Of a stretch of 64,000 nucleotides of DNA, positions 45,444-55,379 are shown piece after piece (the stretch's first letter is position 1; every line of letters begins with the position of its first letter). The translations under genes and the position numbers were made by a program. Below the pieces are notes generated by a model. The model saw only the letters and a list, made by a program, of their open reading frames with translations, was not told the origin of the DNA and searched no databases. Location: assembly GCA_900291925.1 (NCBI GenBank), contig UWYS01000015.1:596658-660657 (forward strand). The letters are read 5' to 3'. The stretch comes from Thecaphora thlaspeos. Taxonomy: Eukaryota; Basidiomycota; Ustilaginomycetes; Urocystidales; Glomosporiaceae.

Positions 45444-46732
45444 CTACCACTCCTTGGTAATCTGCGTGGGCGTGGGCGGGGCCAAAAGTAGGAACAGGAC
45501 CAGGACAAGGAGCAAACAGAGCGGGAGAAAGGTAGATTGAAAAGGCCCGACGTCAGCTCACGACCCCCTCGCCTCGCCTCGCGGTCAACGGAAGCCACCA
45601 CTGACCGGCTTGCACTTACCTTGAAAGCCCACGTCCAGTCGGCAAAGACGTTGCCATCGTCATCGACGACCCTGTGCAGCGGAAGCGGGAAGAAAAAGAA
45701 GAGGGGGTTCATCTTTGTCGTTGATCAGCAAACGGGCAAGCCAGCAGCAAACGGGCAAGCCAACATGCCGGAGCGTCATCGCGAGAATCGAGTTGTTGCT
45801 TCCGTGTTTGCGTGGCGTGCTTACCTGCTGCGGACGGTGTTTGTGCCACTTCTCGCGAGCATGCCGCTGGGGGCCTCGTTGGAGGCAAACTTCTTCTCAT
45901 GCGGCTCTGCGCGCGGGCCGTAGGATCCGATCATTTCTTCCATCCGATCCACTGTTGAGCCGGGTCGTCGCCGTGCCAAAGGGGTAACCGGTCTCGCCGT
46001 GTCAGCGCACGTCCATGCTAACCCTCTCACGTGCTGCTGCTGCTGCTGCTTCCCTGTCAGTCCAACTCACCGGTGACGCCGGCCCTCTTTACGACCTGGA
46101 CGTACTTGAGGCCGGAGAGGATCTCGTTTCCGACCTTGAAGACGATCTTTACGCTGTAGTCGACGCCCTCCTTTACGCTGAGAGGGTTCTTTTTGAGCGC
46201 CTCTAGCTGCTCCTTTGGCTGCTGCAGGTCGATCGAGACGGCTCCGTTCGGTGCTGTGGGCGAGACGAGCGAGATGCTGTGCAGCAGCAGCTGCGGACGT
46301 GTCCCGGGGCGAAAGGCGAAATGAGGGGGGGGGGGGGTGTCAATGAGAAGCCTGCAGCCACGCGCTGGGACCTATCCTGTCTTTTTGGTGGCTGAGACGA
46401 CAGAAGGGAGGGCTTACCTTTGGTGCGGTAGGGTCAACCGCTTCCGCTGCGGCAGCGAGACCGAGGCTAGCCTTCCACCTGGCCAGTGACTCATCCTCGG
46501 CGTCGAGCTGCGAGTACTCGTCGAGCGTCTTCTTCTCTCCGGGATTGTAGCCGGCCGTCTCTGCAGTCGGTCGGGGCGGGGACGATCAGGTAATACGAGG
46601 TCGATGGAGGGAAAGTAAGCCTTGGTTAAGCTCCCCGCTGGGCGAGGTGAGTCCGACCTAGGCCGTGGAGCGACACTCACTGGTGGTGGCCAGCTCGTCG
46701 TCTGCGATGGTAGGATCGTGTGAGTGGGACAT
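45444..46732 (-). CDS. RDI1: Rho GDP-dissociation inhibitor
   Basis: Extracts prenylated Rho/Cdc42 from membranes and keeps them inactive in the cytosol. Six exons, all in phase: 46732-46681, 46560-46418, 46290-46071, 45951-45825, 45671-45620 and 45461-45444, giving 203 residues. Family text is continuous across the splices: the N-terminal regulatory arm (YNPGEKKTLDEYSQLDAEDE), the immunoglobulin-like fold (EALKKNPLSVKEGVDYSVKI, FKVGNEILSGLKYVQVVKR), MIGSYGPRAEPHEKKF, APSGMLARSGTNTVRS, DDDGNVFADWTWAFK, and a six-codon last exon ITKEW plus stop. Even the tiny last exon fits the conserved C terminus. Confidence 0.95.
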
Positions 46733-47298
46733 GTTTGCTCTATGCTCTTGTTCCTTTCGCTGTTGGTGGTGTTCGGTGGTGCTTGTGCTGGGTCGTGGTG
46801 TGATGGGTGAGAAGAACAAGAGGGAAAGGCGCGCGAGAGAGGGGGGAAAGGGTAAAGGTCCAAGCGGTGTCCCGTCTTGCTGGCCCATGCAGCCCCCGGC
46901 CTCCCCCTTTTTGGGTGTTGCTCTCTAGGCCAGCCCAGGCTAGCCCAACCTGACGCGGGCTAGGAGAGAAAAAGGGGAGATAACTAGCAGGCGCTGCCGA
47001 GTTGGGCGCAAGCAAACCTACGGCGTGCTAGATGTTGCCTCCTGCATACGCACAACAAGCGCAGGCTCGCCTCCCCACCGGTCAGAAGCAAGCTAACGTA
47101 CGAGGCGCCGCCACAAGCGACAGAGACAGCAGCAGCAGCAGCAGCACGTACTCAGCATCGTTGCCGTCCACGACCAAGCTCGTCGACCGTCGAATAGCAC
47201 ACTCCAGAGGTGGCGAGCGTAGGCGCACGCGCTCGAGACGAACCTCTTTGCATTCTCTGGTCATCTCAAGCAGCCACATCATCCGCTGAGCCCTGTCT
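46733..47298. other. Intergenic region between RDI1 and the aldo-keto reductase
   Basis: Promoter and leader side of RDI1 and 3' flank of the reductase gene. No supported gene. Confidence 0.5.
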
Positions 47299-48571
47299 CT
47301 AGACGCCGTAGACTTCCTTCCGGATGGCCTCGCACTCCTCCTCCAGGTCCAGCTGGACCGCTTCGACAGCCTGTGCGATGTGCTTGCCATCCGTGCTCCC
47401 GCACAGCACCGTCGTCCTCAGCCCGACCAGACCCAGCCCGCCGCTGACAAACGCATAGACGATCTGCTGCGGTGTCGCCCCCCTCTTGCTCGCCAGCTCG
47501 GTCACCACGGGCGACGAGACCAGGCGAGGGTTGCCCGTCAGCGTCCAGAAGGGCTGGTATGTTATCCCCTCGCCCGTCGGCGAGATGGGAAAGTCGTTGG
47601 GCGAAAGCACGGGCGAGAGGCGCGGCAGCAGCGAGACATCGTGCCCCGTCGTGTGGTGCCAGCGGTTCTGCAGGATCGACGGCGGGACGCGGGCGGCAGA
47701 GAGGAGGGCATGGAGGATCGTCGGGTCGTAGATGTCTACATAGGGTCGGCCAAAGGGGGTTAAGGACGAGGAAGGCGTCAGACGCGCGAGCTTGCTGGTA
47801 CGAGGATGGGGTGGCAGAGGATGGGGGACGATGCTCACTGCTAAAGCCGATCTGCCGCACCAGGCCCTTTTCCACAAACTCCTCCATCGTCCGCCACGCC
47901 TCGAGCGTCTCGCCCAGTGTCCCGAGCGGTGAGTGGAGCAGGTACGAGTCGATGTACGGATGCCCCTCGGGCCACTCCATCCCCACCTGCTCTGCCTGCG
48001 CCGTCTGCCCTTGCCCTTGCCCCAAAACTTCGTGCTTTGCATCGCCGCTGCCCTCGATCGTCTTTCCTTTGCCCTTTACATCGCCCAGACGCACCCCGAC
48101 GACCTCGCCCTTGTACCACGGATGCAACCTCTTCAGGCTCCTCTCGAAGCTCTTCCTCACCATCGTCTCGACCGTGTCCGCGCGGTCGTAGGGCACCTCT
48201 CCGCTCCAGTCCTGTCCCGAGGGCGGTGTGAACTTTGTCTGTAGCCACAGTTCTTCCCTCGTCAGCCTAACCTCTACCTGGAGCGTCTCGACGGCCTGTC
48301 CGACTAGGTCCTCGCGGTAGTGCTTGAGCTGCGCGGCCGTATCGATGCCGCGGAAGCCCGAGGATATCGCGAGATGGACGAGCGAAGAAGTGAGGTTCTG
48401 CTTCCAGGCGGTGCCGTACAGCAGCGGCGGGAGGGCGGGGAGGAGCGAGCGCGTGAGCGGCGTTGCGGACGACGAGGTGGGGGCGGATGAGGAGCCGGAG
48501 GCGGTTGTGGACGAGGGGTAAGTGGAAACGGGATCGAGCGCGGTAGAAGGCTGCGGCGGTGGTGTCGACAT
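47299..48571 (-). CDS. Aldo-keto reductase family protein
   Basis: NAD(P)H-dependent oxidoreductase of the (beta/alpha)8 barrel family; substrate unknown. Exons 48571-47839 and 47735-47299 join in phase (GFS|NIYDPTILHALL), giving 389 residues. Visible AKR features are LPPLLYGTAWKQ (first strand), GFRGIDTAAQLKHYREDLVG in the place of the catalytic Asp/Tyr motif, LWLQTKFTPPSG with the conserved Lys, and IDSYLLHSPLG with the His of the tetrad. Near the C terminus is VLCGSTDGKHIAQAVEAV in the cofactor-binding position. A Ser-rich N-terminal extension of about 45 residues and an insert of about 35 residues after VRLGDVKGKG are unusual. In RGIDTAAQLKHYRE the usual Tyr of the AKR tetrad appears displaced by His-Tyr, so activity is not certain. 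Confidence 0.85.
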
Positions 48572-49060
48572 AGCTGACGCGGTATGGCGACGAGAGCAGT
48601 CAGAAGTTGTGTGAGCGTGTGGATGGGACGATTGGGATGATGGACGAGTGGAAGAAGATGGGAGGACGAGGATGGCAAGGGGGGTCCACGGTGGGGGCTG
48701 GCCCGCGCCGCCAAATGCGAGCGACGTGCGAGCTGCTCGCCTCCACATGCGGCCGACGCCCACGCTGGCTCGCCCGCCACTTGGCTGGCCCGGCCGGCTC
48801 TGACGTGCTTGCGCCCCACGTTGGCGCCTTGCGCACCGGACCTGAACACATGCACCCTTTGATGCCACTCGCGACGACCCCTCCTCACCATCTCGCGGCG
48901 GCTGCTTCCGAACATCCCTCACTTCCGCCGTCGCTCGAGCGTCGTTGCGTGCGGGGTTGCAGGTACAATTACAGTCAGGGCGTTTCCGGCGGTGTCCAGG
49001 CGTCGACCCAGCGAAGCGCCCAGGTCTAGCCTACATCTGGGAAGGTCAAGGCGCCCATCT
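48572..49060. other. Intergenic region between aldo-keto reductase and MTQ2
   Basis: Upstream flank of the reductase and 3' flank of MTQ2, both on the minus strand. Nothing recognised. Confidence 0.5.
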
Positions 49061-50052
49061 CTAGCTGTCCGGCTCAGCGACGGACGCCTTGGTGGCTCGT
49101 ATGACATGAAGGTGCTCCCCGCCCGCTCTTCTTGCCAGCACAATCTGGTCGGCATCGCCGCAAAGGAAGACAAAGAGGAGAGGGAGACATCAGACGAGCT
49201 CACTCTTGCTTGAAATCGGTACGCCTTGCGCTCCGTCGCCCCGCTGGTCACTCACCTCGGCCTGCAGTCCTCTTCCCTCCAGTCTCTTGCACAACGCGAG
49301 TGGATCGTTCTGCCGGATAGCCACGAGGTAAAACGCACCACCTGGCGCAAGCACCCGCTCGACGAGGCCATTATCGATGACCTCGTCGACCAGCCGCGTC
49401 CCCGTCGCGCCGCCCGCCCACGCTCCGGAGATGGAGGCGTCTTGCTGTGCCATATGCTCCTCTTCTTCGATCGTGGGGACGTAGGGCGGGTTGAAGAGGA
49501 GCAGATCGATGGCGCTGTCCAGCCGTGGGACAAGGGAGGAGAGGAGAGAGGTGCGTAGTGGTTCGAGGTGGGCCTGGCCGTCGGAGGTGATGGGGGATGA
49601 GAGAGGCGGTCGACGAGTCGTTCAGTCGATCGAAAGGGAATTGACAGACTTCAACGAACGAGCGCATCAAACTCACCCCATTTGCTTTCCCCGTCAACTT
49701 AGTACACCTGTTAGCGTCCGAATTGATGTCTGTGCAGATATAGGCTGTCCGTCCGCAGTCCACAGGCATACAAAGAGAGAGTCAGCCTTCAGCTTCATCC
49801 CCATCGCACGACTTTAAACTTGGCATTGGCCTCGAAATCACCGGATTGCCCTTTGCCGACGACGCTCGCCAAGAAGGCCGACACGCAACCGGACCCGCTT
49901 CCGATCTCCACGCAGAGGCGGGGCGAGCGCGCCTGGATGTGCGCCTGGTCAGCCTCGAGCGCATCGAGGAGGATGAAGGTGTCCTCGGCCGGCTCATAGA
50001 CTTTGAGGAAGTCTGACGGGGTGAGGTGAGAGAGGGAAGGTGTGGGTATCAT
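49061..50052 (-). CDS. MTQ2: eRF1 glutamine methyltransferase catalytic subunit Mtq2 (HemK2/N6AMT1)
   Basis: SAM-dependent enzyme that, with Trm112, methylates the Gln of the GGQ motif in release factor eRF1. Four exons, 50052-49842, 49744-49677, 49573-49256 and 49144-49061, sum to 226 residues (human 214). Hallmarks are FLKVYEPAEDTFILLDALE, the SAM motif CVEIGSGSGCVSAFLAS, CTDINSDANRCT, the catalytic LLLFNPPYVPT (NPPY), AWAGGATGTRLVDEV, and RRAGREHLHVIRATKAS at the C terminus. The first donor is a weaker GTGATT, chosen because it restores VVGKGQS|AYICTDIN in phase; the remaining splice sites are canonical. The start MIPTPSLSHL matches the family N terminus. Confidence 0.93.
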
Positions 50053-50316
50053 GGTCCGCGCGGAGGGGGAGGTGTGGTAGGAGGAGAGGAGAGGAGGCAC
50101 GGGGAGGCACCAGGGAAGGGTCCCTTGTGGAGGGAAAAAAGTCCGGGCCGTGCGTGCTGCTCTTAGCTTTCTCTTAGCTTTCTTCTTGCTCCGAGAGCCG
50201 AGGAAAAGGGCCCGGCTCGTTGCTGATAAATCCGCCGACTCTCGCAAAAGCGCGCGTGCGGAGCCTCTCTTGCGTCTATCCAACGTCCATCCCATCTCTC
50301 TATCTCATCTCTCCAC
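50053..50316. promoter_or_regulatory. Short divergent promoter between MTQ2 and the BolA-like gene
   Basis: 264 bp separate the two outward-facing start codons, so both genes must share this interval. Confidence 0.5.
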
Positions 50317-50980
50317 ATGTCTCTCACCTCAACACCCTCGACAATGCTCTCCTCGCTCACTGCGCCGCTACGTTTCGCACGTCGTCTATCCACCTTTCCC
50401 ACTCTCGCACGACCCTCGACTGGCGCCGGCGTAGCGACACCACGTCTCCTTTCCTCGACACCTCTTCGCTTCAACCAACAGCAACAGGCGCAACAGCAGA
50501 CAGAGGAGCAGACGCAGGGAGAAGGTCAGCAGACAACGGGTGAACAGCAGATCCTACAGATCCTCACTCAGCGCTTCAAGCCGGGCCATTTGAAGGTGCA
50601 GGACGTTAGCGGTAAGTGGTCACGTCCATTCTCTTCTCCTTTGCCCTCTCATGACCCACGCTAGCATGCACGCGTCGACCTCAGACTGACACCGAGGCAA
50701 TCTTGCATGGATGCAACGGTATGCAGGCGGCTGTGGATCGTTCTACGCCATCGCTATCTCCTCAAAAGAGTTCAAGGGACTCTCGACGATCAAGGCGCAT
50801 CGGTTGGTCAACGGCGAGCTCAAGGATGTCATCAAGAACATCCATGGTCTTCAGGTCAGTTCGAGCAGTACGCCTCTTTCTCCTTCGCCTCAATGTGCCG
50901 TGTATAGCACCGCTGACGCGCATTTCCGGATCCTTTTGTGGTTTTGCGGTACACAGCTAAGAACCATCGCCGAAGATTAG
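50317..50980 (+). CDS. BOL3: Mitochondrial BolA-like protein (Bol3 type)
   Basis: BolA proteins act with glutaredoxins/Nfu in late iron-sulfur cluster delivery. Three exons, 50317-50611, 50727-50854 and 50957-50980, give 148 residues. The N terminus is Arg/Ser-rich and acid-poor (LTAPLRFARRLSTF, later LLSSTPLRFNQ), as in a mitochondrial presequence. The BolA fold follows: ILTQRFKPGHLKVQDVSG|GCGSFYAIAISSKEFKGL, the invariant His in KAHRLVNGELKDVI, NIHGLQ|LRTIAED. The SGGCGS motif is that of BolA3-type proteins. The last exon is only eight codons. Initiation could also be at the in-frame ATG at 50344. Confidence 0.92.
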
Positions 50981-51766
50981 AGACACGCCACAGAAGCGCC
51001 TAGAGAGTACAGGGGGTTGAGAAACAACGCAATGAACAAAGGAAACATCTAGAGCGAGGGCAGCGGCGAGCAATAGGGTGGACCTTTGATTCGACCGGCG
51101 TCAAAGCCGTTCCTGGTACGGCCGTCAGATCGCACCTTCGGCTTTGTCTCCTCCAGGCGGCCGTCGTGGTCCTCTTTTGCGAAAATAAGCTTGAGGACGA
51201 AATACTGGTATGCCAGAGCCAGACGATGCATCGATGGCGAAGGGAGATGCATGTCTGCCAAGCACAGCAGCATCCCTAAAGGAGGTGGCCGACTAGCCTG
51301 GGCTGCGATCACGTCTGGATCATGATACGCCTTCCTTGGCCACAAGGAGAGCGTTGGCTGTGCGAGGGCTGGCGTGGGGAGGCGTGCGATACGAGTTCTC
51401 TGTTCTCGTTGAAGGCGCACGCTGTGATGTGACTTGGGCGAAAGGCGACCTGAACGAGGCATGAGGTACCGCCTTCACCTTGCGTAGGGTATTGGTGCGT
51501 GCTCTTGATTGCGCGCTTCAAGCTGCGCCGTTGCGTTTCCCAGCCTCACCTCCACCTCTCCACAGGTGTAGAGCAGTGAAGCGTCGGAAGACGGACAGGG
51601 CAGCGAGGATGCGGCAAAGCGACGTTCAAAGGTAGACCCTGAAGCGTGACGCCTTCCAACACCCTCTATCCCACACGACACCTTTCACGGTTCACCCTTC
51701 CACTACCACCAGCAACCCACGCACACTCCCGCTTCCTCCCCCACACCCGCGGTCGCCATCGCCGCC
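50981..51766. other. Intergenic region between BolA-like and TBC genes
   Basis: No supported gene. Minus-strand open frames lack domain content. Confidence 0.45.
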
Positions 51767-53883
51767 ATGGGGTCGGCCACCGTCGAAGAGTATATCGAGC
51801 TGCTCAACGCCGAGCAGCACGTCGACCTGCAGAAGCTGCGCGACTACGCCAGGCACGGCGCCCAGCAAGACGTCCGCGGCGAAGTCTGGCTCTACCTCAT
51901 GGGCGTCCTCTCCGACGACAAAGGCCAGGAGATGACGGCCGTACGCAGCAAATACCTCGAGTACGAGCAGATGGATAAGCACAGCCCGGCTTTGGAGAAG
52001 AGGATCAGGGCAGAGTGCTCGAGGTACTATCAAAAGAGGCTCGCCGCTAGACCGCCGCCGGGCAGGACTCTGATGCAATCCAGTGAGGGCGGTCCTGAAG
52101 GCACCGCTATCCATCTCTCGTCAGCTCTCGACTCTACAGGCTGACCTCTGCCCATCCTCTTGCCTTCCACGGTGCTCCTGCAGCTCCAAGGATAGGTTCG
52201 CGCCATCCCGGCGGCAGCTCCTCGTCGTCCGCCTCCCTCCTCGCCGCAGCGCCATCCTATTCGCGCATCCGCGGCGAAGGCGATAGACTAGTCGGTAGCG
52301 GAAGCCTGAGCATGGGCGGGCTGGGCGGAGGGTCGGCCAACAACGCCATTGTCGCCAGCCTTGACCGCGGGCCCAACCGCGTCAACGACGGTCGGATCCA
52401 CGCCCTCGGCGGCATCATCGGCGACAGCGGCGTCACCGCAGCAATAGACGCAGACGACCCGGAAGCTGTAGCGGCCGCCGAGCTGAAGCGCTTCGGACGC
52501 AGCGTCGAAAACGTCATTTGCGCCTACCTCAATCGGTCCTCGGCCAGGCAGCAGCAGCAGCAGCAGCAGCGGCGGCGGCGGCGGCGAATGCACCACGGCA
52601 ACAGCGGCCGCTCCTCTGGACCGACGACGGCAGCAGCAGAAGCAGGAGGGAGACCTCGGCGCGCTTCGTCTTCCGACCTGGACGAGTTCTTTGACGAACA
52701 ACCACAGCAGCAGCAGCAGCCGTATGTGGCGTCACAGACGGACCACAGCCACGGCTTTTCCGAAGCTAGCTCGTTGACCGAGGCGTTGCCGTACGACGAG
52801 GTACATGTGCCGATGTCGGCTGCGTCTTCGAGCCAGCCGCGATCACAACACCGTTACGACCAAGCAATACAGCAGCCGCAGCCGAGCTCGCATTCCCGAT
52901 CGCGCGCGCCCTCGACCGGTCTAACTCTCGAAGACTCGCTCAAGGCGCGGATGCCGCGCGACTACGAATGGATGCCGCAACTGCAACAGCCAGGCAGCCC
53001 CTCGGGCGGCATCGGCGGTGGTGACTTCTTCAAGATCAACGACAGCGTCGTCGGCCAGGAGGCCTGCAACGGCGGGAGCAACGTCGAGCTGCCGCGCCAG
53101 TTTGATCCGGCGCTCGTCTACCTGTGCGCGCCGTTTGTCAAGTGCATCAAGGTCGAGGCGGGCATGTACTTTGCCTTTGAACGGTTGATGACGATGATGG
53201 CGGAACATAATGCGGTCAAGCCTCTGCCGCTGCAGGTGGCGACGTTCCTGACGCTATTCAGGACGACGTTGCCGGAGCTGCACGCCTATTTTGAGGAGGA
53301 AGAGGTCGACATTATCTCGTTTGCGACGCACTGGCTCCAGCATCTGCTCGCGGGCGAGCTGAGGATAGAGGACCTGCTGAGGCTGTGGGGTGAGTTGAGC
53401 GCGCACGGGCCAAGGAGTGCAAGATGCTGGCGGGCTGGCGGGTTGACCGAGCGAGCGAGCGAGCGCCTTTTTCATTCCCGTATCCCTCCTGCTGGGCCAC
53501 GGCGCCGCGCGCAGACACCTACTTTGCGGTGGCGGATCCGATCGACCTGCATCTATACGTGTGCATCGCCATCCTGACGAACTGCAAGGACTCGCTCGAG
53601 GAACTGGACCGGTCCGAGACGAAGAGCATGCTCTATAGCCTTCCGCCGCTGGACATCGACCGGGTGAGTTGCACACGTCGGTCCGTCGCTGCTTCTTCTC
53701 CCTGCGCGGTGGCGAGGCTGACGAGCGAAATATTTAAACTTTTTGCGGGACATGGATTTTGTGGATGGACAGATTATCAACGAGGCGATCAACATAAGAC
53801 TGAGTCACCAGCAGTCGATGAGAGAGGAACAGGAACAGGAGGAGGAGGAGGAAGAGGGAGATGGGAAAGGAATGGCGAGCTGA
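51767..53883 (+). CDS. TBC-domain Rab GTPase-activating protein
   Basis: Four exons, 51767-52082, 52184-53389, 53515-53663 and 53773-53883, join in phase for 593 residues. The TBC fold begins early (LQKLRDYARHGAQQDVRGEVWLYLMGVLSDDK). It is then interrupted by about 270 residues of Ser/Gln/Arg-rich sequence and resumes at about residue 370 (DYEWMPQLQQ, LVYLCAPFVKCIKVEAGMYF, FEEEEVDIISFATHWLQHLL, LRLW|DTYFAVADPIDLHLYVC). Exon 4 gives IINEAINIRLSHQQSM and an acidic tail. The IxxDxxR arginine-finger and YxQ glutamine-finger motifs of active TBC GAPs are not obvious; they would fall in or beside the insert, so catalytic competence is uncertain. The layout resembles uncharacterised fungal TBC proteins. 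Confidence 0.85.
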
Positions 53884-55379
53884 GCTGAGCTGAGCTGATT
53901 GGGACGGTCGGCGACGCCTTCGTGGTCGAGACTCGGTAGTCGCCACGATCTGCGATACCCGATGGCCAGCGGCGCGCAGTCGTTTCGGCTCCGACGTAAG
54001 TGCTTCGTCACGGGCGAGCGTGGTCGGTCGACTGATGTCCGCGTCGAGGAGAAGAAAAGTGGCAGATTGTTTGTCGAGAGACAATCTAGAGATAACGATG
54101 GCTGGGTGAGGTAGCGTGTCCGACGTGCGACGCGCCGCCTGTAAGAAGCGAGTCGGTTCTGCGCGTCGCACGCTGATCGTCTGTCGGTCTTGACTGCCAC
54201 AGGCTGCGTCCAACGGAGCGCTACGGTACGAGTTGATGTGCGTGGAGATCATGCTCACCACGCTCATGAGGAAGTGTCGAGCAAGACGACATGGCAAGGT
54301 TAGACGACGTCTCTTGACGCCCGTTGGAGGCATCGGGGTGCATCGTGGGTCGCCTGGGCAACGGTGGGCGTGGGTTGCATCGCCTGGCACCGTGCGGTGC
54401 GGTGCGGTGCGGCGCGGCGCGGCGTCTGGCACCTGCGTGAAATGCATCGGCGCTGTCCCATGCCTCCACAAGGCCACACGCCACGCACCCAGCGGCGGCC
54501 TGTCGATTCTATTTGCAAAATTCCAACAAAAAGGGGGGGCGACGCAGGGACGCGCAGCCTCGCCCTCGGCACCTCTGCCAACCCCACAGCGGACGGAAGC
54601 AGCCGACAAAGCGCTAGGCTAGGGTGGGTGGGCTTCTGGCCGTCCTTTGAAGACGGACAAAGGAATGATTTCGAATAAAGGCGCGCGAAAGAGAGAGGAG
54701 AGGGTAAAAGGCAACGAACACGGGCTGCAATGCAGCGGCGCAACGCTCCAACCGGCAGCGGCAGCAGCGGCGACAGCGGCGACGTGCCCAACGCCAGACA
54801 TGCCAAGCCGTGCCGTGCTGTGCCGAGCCGTGCCGAGCCGAGCCGCGTTGCGTGCGAGAGGCGGGACGTGAGCGTCAGGACGTAGGCCCCGTGTGGCGCT
54901 CGCTAATGCTTGTCCAGCGAGACCAACACACGTACGCTCTCACCCTGCCTGGGCCTGGGCCCGAGCCTGTTTGTGTATGTGTATGTGAGAGAGGGAGCCG
55001 TGCCTAGCCCGCCTCAGCGCTTGTCCGCCAGCAGCGCTCGTTGCGCTGTCTCTTCCATCTTTCGCCCTCTCGCCCTCTCGCCCTCCCGCTTCCCCTCCGC
55101 TCGTTCCTCTTTTCCATCCTGCATTCCGACCATCTCTATCCTCCACCTTGTCGTTCTCCGTCCTCCTCACCACCACCCCACCCACACGTCTAATCCTAAT
55201 CCTAAGCACCGCCACTTTCCACCCAACTCCCCTCCTCCGGCACTGCCCCGCCTTCTAACCCCCACCCTCCTGTCCGCTCGGCCGCATATATCTATTGTCA
55301 TCGTGGCCCTGGCCTCGGACGACCGTCGCTCCTCATTTGACTCCATTGTCCGCGGCGATCCCACACCAACCGCCCTCCG
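53884..55379. other. Intergenic region and leader of chitin synthase
   Basis: No supported gene. Contains GAGCT repeats next to the TBC stop (53877-53897), GGTGC and GCGCG runs (about 54392-54424) and TGCCG/GAGCC repeats (about 54803-54845). The right 400 bp is C/T-rich, as in other leaders in the window. Confidence 0.45.
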
